A DNA stretch of 8,586 nucleotides from CAG-390 sp045531455 (GCA_045531455.1 JAZSEA010000029.1:1-8586), one strand, 5' to 3'; counted from the stretch's first letter, positions 1 through 5,731 are shown. Translations and numbers: made by a program. The notes: generated by a model from the letters alone, not told the origin.

Positions 1-67
1 TGTATTTAATCAAAAGGTTTTAATTGTAGCTTCTGAATTTAGTTAACTCTATAATGTTGTGCTGCTC

Positions 68-89
68 GGACCGCCGAGGTCGTCGGTCC
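68..89. repeat. Intergenic inverted repeat GGACCG / CGGTCC
   Basis: A 6-bp perfect inverted repeat (GGACCG at 68-73, CGGTCC at 84-89) encloses a 10-base GC-rich loop. It is a GC-rich island in an otherwise AT-rich spacer, which suggests a small dispersed hairpin element rather than part of a gene. I see no coding region, tRNA or rRNA in 1-153. Confidence 0.35.
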
Positions 90-153
90 CTACGGACTCG
101 TTATATGATTCTTCCGAAGAACTTGACTACATTATCGTACTTTAATACTAATT

Positions 154-186
154 GAGGCTGTCTCACATTTTTAGTGAGCCAGCCTC
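154..186. terminator. Hairpin downstream of the dockerin gene, possible bidirectional terminator
   Basis: GAGGCTG (154-160) pairs with CAGCCTC (180-186). After a 1x1 mismatch, CTCAC (162-166) pairs with GTGAG (174-178) around a 7-base loop. It begins 18 bases beyond the minus-strand stop codon, so it probably marks the 3' end of that transcript. The T-rich tail (TTATTTATTTT) is on the plus-strand side, whereas the minus-strand tail is only AT-rich. It may therefore terminate mainly plus-strand transcription from the left, or act in both directions. Confidence 0.5.
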
Positions 187-203
187 TTATTTATTTTACG
201 ATT

Positions 204-3200
204 TTACCAATCGATAGGATCTATCTTGAGGACAGCCTTCTTGTAAGCCTCGATCTCGGTATTATTGAGCTTTCCGTCGCCGTCGACGTCAGCGGAGAAT
301 ATCTCGGATGCAGTCATAGCCCTCTTTTCGAGTCCGAAGGCGTTGACGCGGGCAATATCAGCCGCGGTCACTCTGCCGTCCTGGTTTGCGTCACCCTTAA
401 CGGTAAGGAGCGCCTCGCCGACCGTAAGCGGAACCGTGAAGCTGTAGCTTCCGTCGATATTATTCTTCGCCTTGATCTCAACGTATACGCCGCCGCTCAG
501 ATAACCGACCTTGCAAGCATCCTTCTGCCTTACGGTGATCACTCTGCCGTCTACGGTGTAGTTGATTGCACCCACAGCCTTGACGGAAACCGCCTTGATT
601 CCGCAAGCGCACTGGCCGTCGACGAACTCGTGCTTCGCCGTGCCCGTATGGGACGGATCAATCGAGCAGACCTTGTTATGGACCGATTCGTTCACGGGAG
701 TTGTGACTCTCCAATCGTGACCCGCGCGGATGGTGAGTCTTGCGACGTTGAAGAGCTCACTCTCGCCGTCAAGCGATACGGCGTCGCACATCGAGCATTT
801 GTAGTGATCAAGACAGCCCCTCTCGGTACAGGTTGCGTCATAGCCCTCGACAGCGACCCAATCGTGAGGTATCTTAGCTATCTTGGTCTTCCTCAGAAGG
901 ACCTTCGCGCACTTTCCGCAGGAGAATTCTATAGTCCATCCGACCGAGGTACAGGTGGGAGCGACCGCTTTTGCGCTCTCAACGCGTGCGTGCTCGTAAT
1001 CGGTATATTTGCCCTTTTCGACGATCTCTCCGCAGGCATCGCAGACCGTGTCGCCGCTGTAGCCCCTCTCGGTGCAGGTTCCGGCTTTCTTTCCTACGTT
1101 CAAATTCAGTTTCCACGCGGGGTGATCGAGCTGAGGAGTTACCTCGCCGTATTCCTTGACGTAATTACAGCAGGTATATACCCAGTCGCCCGTGTATCCG
1201 GGATGACCGCAGGTCGCCTCGACCACGCCGACGAGCTTGAGGTACTTCTCATCAAAATACTCGGGATCGTTCACGTGATCCTCTTCGGCGCACTTAATCA
1301 CGTCGCCCTCAACCTCGACCCAGAAATCCCAATCCTTGTACTCTCTGAGCTCATCTTTCGCGGGCTTAGGCATTCTGAAATACCAGTATTCGCGGTCGTC
1401 ATCGGCATCGGGAGCGTGATAGGACATAGGAAGCAGAGTCCAGGTCTTGCCCTGATCGAAGGTGGCGTACGCACTGAAGGCGGTAGTAGGATCGTCCTGA
1501 ACGTTCAGGTAGGTTCCGGGTTCATACTCGCCAAGACGGTAGATCTTGATAAGCTGATTGGGTCTTCCCATGGGGGAACTCACGGTACCGCCCTTGATAT
1601 GGATAGCATAAACGCCTGCTTTAAAGGTCCTGTCCTTGGAATATCCGCAAACGCCGCATTCCATATGCCAGACTCCGTCGGTATAGGCAGTGGGGGATAC
1701 CACCCAATGGCCGTTATAAGAATGCGAATAGGACTTCGTAGCCTCGCATCCGGGGAAGAGGCAGTATGCATAGTGATACTTGCTGTCTGCCTTTCCGTAC
1801 TCGCCGTAATAGGGAACGTTGGTGGAATCGCCGTCAATATAGCCGTTTTCATTGATGTAATCCCAATCGTAGAAGACGTGGGTATGGACCTGACGGGGGA
1901 TGGGACGGGTCTGATAGTAGCCGCATCCCTCAAGGCAGGGTCTGCGTTCAAGACCTACTTCGGATGAGGTAGCGGGTTTGACGGTCTCCCATTCGTCCCC
2001 GAAGGTATGAAGAACAGCCTGATCTATGGAGCCGTATCCGCAATAGCAGACGCCCCAATGCTTGTATTCGTTATATCCGACCTCTTCCCAGGTATGAACG
2101 TGGGGATCGGTCTCCTTATCGAGCCTCATATAGTAAACGAAGCCGCAGTCAAGGCAGGTACGTGTCTTGTAGCCGTAATAATCCTTTGTCGGTATAGCGC
2201 CGGGCTCCCAGCCGCCGTAATTATGCTTTATTTCTTCGGAAAGCTCGCTGCAGCCCTCGCCGATACAATAGCTCTGATGGTAGTTGGAATACCAGCCTTC
2301 GATGGTCTGCACTTCGCCGTCGATAAGACATCTGAACGCGAAGGAGAGCTTATCAATAGCAGAGAGCCTATCGGAGAAGCAATGCTCGGTCGTGAGCGTT
2401 GCCGTTTTGCTGTTCATTCTGCCATTTGTATTCGCAACTAAGCAGAAGAAGGTAAGCTCTACGTCACATTCGGTGGGGATCCAGACGGTAAGATAGGGAG
2501 TGTTATAGCCGCTGTATTCCACGATATCATCATAGAACAAGTGAGTATCCGCCGTGATGGTTATCGCCGTCGATGAATCTCCGTAGCGAACGTACCACTG
2601 ATAGGTCAGACCCTCACCAACCGCCTTGACGCTGAATCTCACGGTGCGGTAAGCCATATCATCCGCGGAGGCGTCGTTGACCGGGACGCTGATATCCACA
2701 GGATTTCTGACGATGTTCGGTCTGCCGTTGCTACTGGCACCGCAGATCGTACATATATTGCTTACGTATTTATGGGTATGCTCGGTTCCGATATGTCCGC
2801 AGTCCTCAAAGCAGGTGCCGCATACGGTGCAGTAATGCTCGGGCCATTCCCAGTTATTCATACAGATGCCGTGGTCACAGCCGTAATCCTCGCTGCGTGC
2901 GATGCAGCACTCGAGACAGAGAAGATCGCCCGCATCGACGCAATCCTCGCAAGCCACGCTGTCGTGGAAGCAGACGCCGCAATCCTCGCAGAAGTGGTTG
3001 TCGTAATCGGGATCCTCAACGCAGAGTCCCTCCGAGCATTCGGAATAGCTCTCACAGCAGTCGATACAGATACCGCAGAGCTCGCACATATCCACCTCGT
3101 CATAGCAGGTGCCGCAATCGTAGCAGAAATGCTCCTCCCAATCGGAAGAATATACGCAGTATTCGCCGCAGGTACAGCCCTCGCTCTCGGCGTAGTAGAT

Positions 3201-3701
3201 GCAGCATTCGGTGCAAAGTCCGCAATCGGGGCAGAATTCAAGATCGGTGCATCTGGAGCATCTTTCACAATCCTCGCAGAGGAATTCCTCTGCGCAATCG
3301 GCGCAATGCGTTCCGTCTCCGCCGTCGGCGCACCAATCATCGGTATGCTCGCCGCAGGTATCGCAATGATATCCCGCCTCTATCGCACATTCGGGGCAGA
3401 AGTAGCAATCCCCGCAGACCTCGCCGATACGACATTCAATGCAGCTTGAGCAATGATAATCGTTGATAATGCAGCAGACAAGGCACTGATGGCACTCATC
3501 ACAGAACTGTTCGGGTTGGTCGTAGAAGCATTCGCCGCAGTCGTTGCAGATCAGAGCGCAGTCATAGCAGTGGTTATCCTGACCGCCCTCGTAAGGATGG
3601 CTGGGACATTCTTCAATTACTTCCATACAGAGTGTGCATCCCTCACAGTGAATACCGTAATCCTGTGCGCATTGCTCGCAAAACGTACACTCGTAGCACA
3701 T
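204..3701 (-). CDS. Cys-rich repeat protein with C-terminal type I dockerin (downstream part of an interrupted gene)
   Basis: This is the larger part of a secreted protein whose beginning lies at 4331; codon numbers here count from there. Codons 212-530 continue a Cys array (68 Cys by hand count) of CxxC and HCxxC motifs. Codons 540-650 look like an Ig-type beta-sandwich (YQWY motif). Codons 715-900 and 1038-1245 hold spaced repeats of the form CTERG...CxxCG, a style common in clostridial surface proteins. Codons 1311-1375 are a type I dockerin with two calcium loops, DANQDGRVTAAD and DVDGDGKLNNTE; the second ends in E rather than D. A dockerin normally binds a cohesin on a scaffold or cell-surface protein. 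The ATG at 3701 has no Shine-Dalgarno sequence, and the same frame is open upstream to the TGA at 3870-3872, so this is probably not an independent start. The function of the Cys array is unknown; metal binding or disulfide cross-linking is inference. Confidence 0.8.
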   Translation of the reverse strand: MCYECTFCEQCAQDYGIHCEGCTLCMEVIEECPSHPYEGGQDNHCYDCALICNDCGECFYDQPEQFCDECHQCLVCCIINDYHCSSCIECRIGEVCGDCYFCPECAIEAGYHCDTCGEHTDDWCADGGDGTHCADCAEEFLCEDCERCSRCTDLEFCPDCGLCTECCIYYAESEGCTCGEYCVYSSDWEEHFCYDCGTCYDEVDMCELCGICIDCCESYSECSEGLCVEDPDYDNHFCEDCGVCFHDSVACEDCVDAGDLLCLECCIARSEDYGCDHGICMNNWEWPEHYCTVCGTCFEDCGHIGTEHTHKYVSNICTICGASSNGRPNIVRNPVDISVPVNDASADDMAYRTVRFSVKAVGEGLTYQWYVRYGDSSTAITITADTHLFYDDIVEYSGYNTPYLTVWIPTECDVELTFFCLVANTNGRMNSKTATLTTEHCFSDRLSAIDKLSFAFRCLIDGEVQTIEGWYSNYHQSYCIGEGCSELSEEIKHNYGGWEPGAIPTKDYYGYKTRTCLDCGFVYYMRLDKETDPHVHTWEEVGYNEYKHWGVCYCGYGSIDQAVLHTFGDEWETVKPATSSEVGLERRPCLEGCGYYQTRPIPRQVHTHVFYDWDYINENGYIDGDSTNVPYYGEYGKADSKYHYAYCLFPGCEATKSYSHSYNGHWVVSPTAYTDGVWHMECGVCGYSKDRTFKAGVYAIHIKGGTVSSPMGRPNQLIKIYRLGEYEPGTYLNVQDDPTTAFSAYATFDQGKTWTLLPMSYHAPDADDDREYWYFRMPKPAKDELREYKDWDFWVEVEGDVIKCAEEDHVNDPEYFDEKYLKLVGVVEATCGHPGYTGDWVYTCCNYVKEYGEVTPQLDHPAWKLNLNVGKKAGTCTERGYSGDTVCDACGEIVEKGKYTDYEHARVESAKAVAPTCTSVGWTIEFSCGKCAKVLLRKTKIAKIPHDWVAVEGYDATCTERGCLDHYKCSMCDAVSLDGESELFNVARLTIRAGHDWRVTTPVNESVHNKVCSIDPSHTGTAKHEFVDGQCACGIKAVSVKAVGAINYTVDGRVITVRQKDACKVGYLSGGVYVEIKAKNNIDGSYSFTVPLTVGEALLTVKGDANQDGRVTAADIARVNAFGLEKRAMTASEIFSADVDGDGKLNNTEIEAYKKAVLKIDPIDW
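207..401 (-). other. Type I dockerin domain (codons 1311-1375)
   Basis: Two F-hand-type calcium loops, DANQDGRVTAAD and DVDGDGKLNNTE, are each followed by a helix (IARVNAF and IEAYKKAVL). Length (65 residues) and C-terminal location fit the family. The preceding segment (YSFTVPLTVGEALLTVKGD) is a typical beta-strand lead-in. The domain predicts attachment to a cohesin encoded elsewhere; no cohesin is visible in this window. Confidence 0.85.
2799..3176 (-). repeat. Second family of Cys repeats, three units of about 46-53 residues
   Basis: Three consecutive units begin at codons 386, 432 and 485. They share the order C...GxC, an acidic or aromatic stretch, H(F/Y)CxxCGxC and then, in the first two, CxxC...CxxCC. 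The third unit is shortened. They resemble the second half of the 95-residue units that precede them, so the whole N-terminal array may have grown from one ancestral Cys module. The repeat is seen at protein level; the DNA has diverged. Confidence 0.7.
3174..3416 (-). repeat. Cys tandem unit, copy 3 (codons 306-386)
   Basis: Copy 3 starts CGDCYFCPEC, followed six residues later by HCDTC. It then has a loop with Gly-Gly, HCADC, AEEFLC, EDCERC, EFCPDCGLCTECC. Its first half is offset 94 codons from copy 2. The loop between the two halves is shorter than in copies 1 and 2. Confidence 0.7.
3441..3698 (-). repeat. Cys tandem unit, copy 2 (codons 212-297)
   Basis: Order of motifs: CYECTFCEQC, six residues, HCEGCTLC, CPSH, a loop containing Gly-Gly, HCYDC, CNDCGECFY, QFCDECHQCLVCC, HCSSC. 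It matches copy 1 nearly motif for motif at an offset of 93-96 codons. Copies 1 and 2 lie on opposite sides of the start at 3701, which shows that the two open frames are parts of one gene. Confidence 0.75.
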
Positions 3702-3719
3702 TTCGTCGGGGTGCTTAAA

Positions 3720-3983
3720 ACAGTTGGAGCAATGCTCGTCCGAGGTTTCCCAGCAGTCCTCGCAGAGGTGGCATTTGCTGCAGAACTCTTTATCCTCACC
3801 GTAAAAACACGTATCGCAGTTTTTGCAGGTACGTTCCTCCGCACAGCCTGAGCAGTGGTTATTGTCGTTTCAGAAATCTACATCGTGTGACTCGCATGGA
3901 GTTGACTCAACAAGGCACTCGCCGCAGGCACAATGCAGGTTAAGACCTTCAACGCATTCGTCACAGATGTTGCACAATGTACA
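3720..3983 (-). repeat. Cys tandem unit, copy 1 (codons 117-204), containing the in-frame stop
   Basis: Order of motifs: CTLCNICDEC, six residues, HCACGEC, CESH, a loop with the TGA codon, HCSGC, CKNCDTCFY, EFCSKCHLCEDC, HCSNC. All motifs after the stop are in frame with those before it and align with copy 2. A partial earlier unit (about codons 70-110, HCPEC to HCAIC) precedes it. Confidence 0.75.
3870..3872 (-). other. In-frame TGA interrupting the Cys-rich dockerin gene
   Basis: The plus-strand TCA reads TGA at codon 154 of the frame that starts at 4331. The following 56 codons to the ATG at 3701 are open and carry 11 Cys in the family pattern (NDNNHCSGC onward). In copies 2 and 3 the corresponding loop holds Gly-Gly, so a point change from GGA or a similar codon is the simplest source. 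The three other gene ends in the window are all TAA. Confidence 0.85.
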
Positions 3984-4331
3984 TTCATCGTCATCGTGTT
4001 GTCTGCATATAGCACAGTGATTCTCCGAATCTTCCTTACAGTTATCGCAGAGGCGACAGACGTCACAAATCACATCCTCGGGGAATGCTTGGCCGCATTC
4101 CGGGCAATGGTGCTGTTCGTAGCAATCGCTCGCCTCCGAGTTATCGGAGCAGTGGGGTCCGCAGTCGCAGAGCCAGTCATCATAGCGGTAGCTACCGCAA
4201 TACTGACATTCGGTGCCGTCCTCCCAGCCCGCAAAGGTGGGCAGGATCGAGGTCGGGATCATACCGATCATCATGACCAGTACCATCACGAAGCTCAGGA
4301 TTCTTTTCAGTCTTCTTTCGATCATTTTCAT
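3870..4331 (-). CDS. Signal peptide and first Cys repeats of the dockerin protein (upstream part of an interrupted gene)
   Basis: The 153-residue frame begins with a basic n-region (MKMIERRLKR), a hydrophobic core (about residues 11-30) and a likely signal peptidase I site after TFA at residue 34, so the product is exported. Residues 42-146 carry 22 Cys, mostly in CxxC and HCxxC motifs, with many acidic residues. The frame then meets TGA at codon 154, beyond which the same pattern resumes in the same frame. The start is supported by AGGAG four bases upstream of the first ATG; a second ATG two codons later (4323-4325) has ten-base spacing and is the alternative. As it stands the fragment would be a secreted Cys-rich peptide with no dockerin. 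I do not recognise a named family for the Cys modules. Confidence 0.7.
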   Translation of the reverse strand: MKMIERRLKRILSFVMVLVMMIGMIPTSILPTFAGWEDGTECQYCGSYRYDDWLCDCGPHCSDNSEASDCYEQHHCPECGQAFPEDVICDVCRLCDNCKEDSENHCAICRQHDDDECTLCNICDECVEGLNLHCACGECLVESTPCESHDVDF

Positions 4332-4335
4332 TTTT

Positions 4336-4340
4336 CTCCT
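4336..4340 (-). promoter_or_regulatory. Ribosome binding site of the Cys-rich dockerin gene
   Basis: On the minus strand AGGAG (within AAAAGGAG) lies four bases before the ATG at 4331-4329. No comparable site precedes the ATG at 3701, which settles 4331 (or 4325) as the true gene start. Confidence 0.7.
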
Positions 4341-4360
4341 TTTGGTAGATTTCGCTTTTT

Positions 4361-4378
4361 CTCTGCAATATTGCAGAG
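4361..4378. promoter_or_regulatory. Perfect 18-bp palindrome in the divergent intergenic region
   Basis: CTCTGCAATATTGCAGAG is a perfect palindrome with no spacer. It lies 14 bp upstream of the -35 box of the plus-strand promoter and 29 bp upstream of the minus-strand start codon. Its position suits an operator serving both genes, or a hairpin in the minus-strand 5' leader. The neighbouring LuxR-type regulator is one candidate ligand, by inference only. Confidence 0.5.
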
Positions 4379-4392
4379 GAGAAAATAATGCC

Positions 4393-4421
4393 TTGACTTG
4401 AGAGATAGTTTATGATATAAT
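4393..4421 (+). promoter_or_regulatory. Sigma-A type promoter for the regulator/lipoprotein operon
   Basis: The -35 box TTGACT (4393-4398) and -10 box TATAAT (4416-4421) are separated by exactly 17 bp. Transcription would start near 4428-4430, leaving a leader of about 240 bases before the ATG at 4668. I found no equally good promoter for the minus-strand gene. Confidence 0.75.
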
Positions 4422-4428
4422 ATATTTC

Positions 4429-4561
4429 GGGGGTGCTCTACGCAATCGTTGCCGCGCCGCGGAGAGGTCTGTACAGGAGTACAAATAGGGTACCCCAAAA
4501 GCACTTACGACAAGCACTATACCCTTCTTATATTACTTATAACTATATTATATAGTTTTTT
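4429..4561 (+). ncRNA. Putative structured leader or small RNA ahead of the regulator gene
   Basis: Downstream of the strong promoter the sequence holds several small hairpins: GCAA-TCG-TTGC (4442-4452), TGTAC-AGGA-GTACA (4470-4483) and the palindrome GGGTACCC (4488-4495). GTGCT (4433-4437) can pair with AGCAC (4500-4504) to close them into one domain. An AT hairpin followed by six T ends the stretch. No known riboswitch class was recognised. It could be a cis-acting leader with attenuation or a short independent transcript. The rest of the intergenic region (4562-4667) holds GTGTGGGA repeats and the ribosome binding site. Confidence 0.35.
4541..4561 (+). terminator. AT-rich terminator-like hairpin inside the leader
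   Basis: AACTATA (4541-4547) and TATAGTT (4551-4557) form a 7-bp stem with a 3-base loop, continuing into a run of six T (4556-4561). The form is that of an intrinsic terminator, but the stem has only one GC pair and would be weak alone. Its position between promoter and coding region suggests attenuation. Confidence 0.4.
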
Positions 4562-4588
4562 CATTAATTTGTCACCACACGAACGCCC

Positions 4589-4644
4589 GAAAAAGTGTGG
4601 GATTTGCGTTTTTTCCTTCATTTGGTGTGGGAAAAAGTGTGGGA
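4589..4644 (+). repeat. Direct repeats of GTGTGGGA in the 5' leader
   Basis: GAAAAAGTGTGGGA occurs exactly at 4589-4602 and 4631-4644. The core GTGTGGGA occurs a third time at 4625-4632, and an inverted CCACAC lies at 4575-4580. The spacing is not regular. They end 12 bases before the ribosome binding site, so they could bind a regulator or shape mRNA structure. Confidence 0.5.
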
Positions 4645-4656
4645 AGGCTTTGGGGG

Positions 4657-4661
4657 AGGAG
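4657..4661 (+). promoter_or_regulatory. Ribosome binding site that points to the ATG at 4668
   Basis: AGGAG within GGGGGAGGAG is six bases before the ATG at 4668-4670, which is ideal. It is 16 bases from the TTG at 4678 and 28 from the ATG at 4690, the first possible starts in the regulator frame. It therefore supports initiation at 4668 in the other frame. Confidence 0.75.
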
Positions 4662-4670
4662 CTAGCAATG

Positions 4671-4677
4671 AAAAAAA
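4671..4677 (+). other. Run of seven A with a probable one-base frameshift at the regulator start
   Basis: From the ATG at 4668, seven A give a 22-residue dead-end peptide that stops at 4734-4736. With six A (or eight minus two) the reading becomes MKKLILLMTP and runs straight into the regulator, producing a complete lipoprotein-type signal ending in LSGC. This is therefore an error, a mutation, or a slippage-controlled switch. Confidence 0.7.
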
Positions 4678-5721
4678 TTGATATTATTAATGACGCCTCT
4701 GCCGCTCTTGCTCGCCCTATCGGGATGTGCGGCTGACGGAGGCAAAAATGCGAGCATTTCCGTGCTCTACCTTATCACCGCGGTCGCGTCCCTGATCGCG
4801 CTTTTATGCTACTGTCTGCTGACAAAAAAGAAGGACCGCTGGTTCGTCCTTCTCTTCTCGTCCGTCCTGCTTGTAAACACGAGCTACTTTCTGCTCTCGA
4901 TATCGGGGTCGCTCAAGGCAGCACTCAACGCCAACCGCGCCGCGTATCTCGGATCGGTCTTTCTCCCGTTTTCGATGATGATGATCATCCTGCGGGTCTG
5001 CAATCTGAAATATAAAAAATGGCTCCCGATCGCGCTTTGCTCCCTTGCCGCGATAGTCTTCCTGATCGCCGCTTCGCCCGGCATACTCACCATCTATTAT
5101 AAGGAAGTCTTCCTTGATACCTCGGAGGGCTATTCGATCCTCCGCAAGGTCTACGGCGAATTGCATTGCGTATATATGATCTACCTTTTCGGTTATTTTG
5201 CCGCTATGATCGCCGCCATCGTCCACGCATTTATCAAAAAGCGCATTGAGAACCTTCTGCACTCGGTGCTCGTCGCCACGGCGGTCTTCGTCAACATAGT
5301 CGTCTGGCTTGCCGAGCAGTTTATCGACACGCATTTCGAGATCCTCTCGGTCTCCTACATAATAAGTGAGCTCTTCCTCCTCGGACTTCATATGCTAATG
5401 AACGAAAACGACCGCCTGCGCGAGCTGACCGATCAGCTTCAAAGAGAAGCCGACGAGCGTTCCAAAGCCGAGGACAGCTCGAAGCCCGAGCCCTCCTCCG
5501 AGCAGGCTGAGACTTTCATCGCGGGTGTTGGAGCTCTGACTCCGACCGAGCGGCTGATATTTGATCTCTACGTCGAGCAGAAAACGACGAAGGATATACT
5601 CGAAGAACTTAATATTAAAGAAAATACATTAAAATTCCACAACAAAAACATTTACGGAAAGCTCGGCGTTTCCTCCCGAAAACAGCTCCTTGCAATCTAT
5701 AAAGATCTCAACCGTGAATAA
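4678..5721 (+). CDS. Seven-transmembrane sensor with C-terminal LuxR-type HTH
   Basis: A one-component membrane regulator. Numbering is from the TTG at 4678. Residues 8-17 are hydrophobic and end in a lipobox-like LSGC. Seven hydrophobic segments follow at about 27-48, 55-75, 89-107, 115-134, 164-186, 194-214 and 221-241, resembling the 7TM sensor half of some histidine kinases. Residues 242-267 are a charged, probably coiled linker. Residues 286-345 are a LuxR/GerE HTH (LTPTERLIFDLYVE, then ENTLKFHNKNIYGKLGVSSR). An exported N-terminus plus seven crossings leaves the HTH in the cytoplasm, which is consistent. No phosphoacceptor receiver or kinase domain is present, so direct signal transfer from membrane to HTH is inferred. 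The true start is probably the ATG at 4668, one base out of frame. It is the first gene of an operon with the PHP lipoprotein; ligand and target sites are unknown, though autoregulation is plausible. Confidence 0.85.
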   Translation: MILLMTPLPLLLALSGCAADGGKNASISVLYLITAVASLIALLCYCLLTKKKDRWFVLLFSSVLLVNTSYFLLSISGSLKAALNANRAAYLGSVFLPFSMMMIILRVCNLKYKKWLPIALCSLAAIVFLIAASPGILTIYYKEVFLDTSEGYSILRKVYGELHCVYMIYLFGYFAAMIAAIVHAFIKKRIENLLHSVLVATAVFVNIVVWLAEQFIDTHFEILSVSYIISELFLLGLHMLMNENDRLRELTDQLQREADERSKAEDSSKPEPSSEQAETFIAGVGALTPTERLIFDLYVEQKTTKDILEELNIKENTLKFHNKNIYGKLGVSSRKQLLAIYKDLNRE

Positions 5722-5727
5722 GAAAAT

Positions 5728-5731
5728 GAGG
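5728..5731 (+). promoter_or_regulatory. Ribosome binding site of the PHP lipoprotein gene
   Basis: GAGG lies six bases before the ATG at 5738-5740. The in-frame ATG at 5726 would overlap this site and has no SD of its own, and the first ATG at 5690 lies inside the regulator gene, so 5738 is preferred. Confidence 0.6.

Noticed and set aside
50..55. TATAAT near the left edge as a promoter
   Set aside because: No acceptable -35 box lies 16-18 bp upstream and no plus-strand gene follows.
109..121. TTCTTC-C-GAAGAA odd palindrome
   Set aside because: Short, with a one-base centre that cannot form an RNA hairpin loop, and not near any start; likely chance in AT-rich DNA.
174..1967. 597-residue plus-strand open frame
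   Set aside because: It lies entirely antisense to the dockerin gene, has no ribosome binding site or recognisable domain, and is best explained by codon bias of the minus-strand gene. The other plus-strand frames across 2007-4388 are shadows for the same reason.
3870..3872. TGA as selenocysteine or as a reassigned sense codon
   Set aside because: No convincing SECIS-type stem-loop follows the TGA; the best stem is CAGG/CCTG with a 17-base loop. In the tandem copies the aligned position is a Gly-Gly loop rather than Cys. The two other long genes contain many Trp, all TGG, and no in-frame TGA, so general reassignment to Trp is unlikely.
4449..4736. 95-residue plus-strand open frame overlapping the leader
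   Set aside because: Its start has no Shine-Dalgarno sequence, it runs through the leader hairpins and the T run, and its end coincides with the out-of-frame 22-codon reading from 4668. I treat only the ATG at 4668 as a real initiation site.
4804..5391. 195-residue minus-strand open frame inside the regulator gene
   Set aside because: Highly charged shadow translation antisense to the transmembrane segments, with no ribosome binding site.
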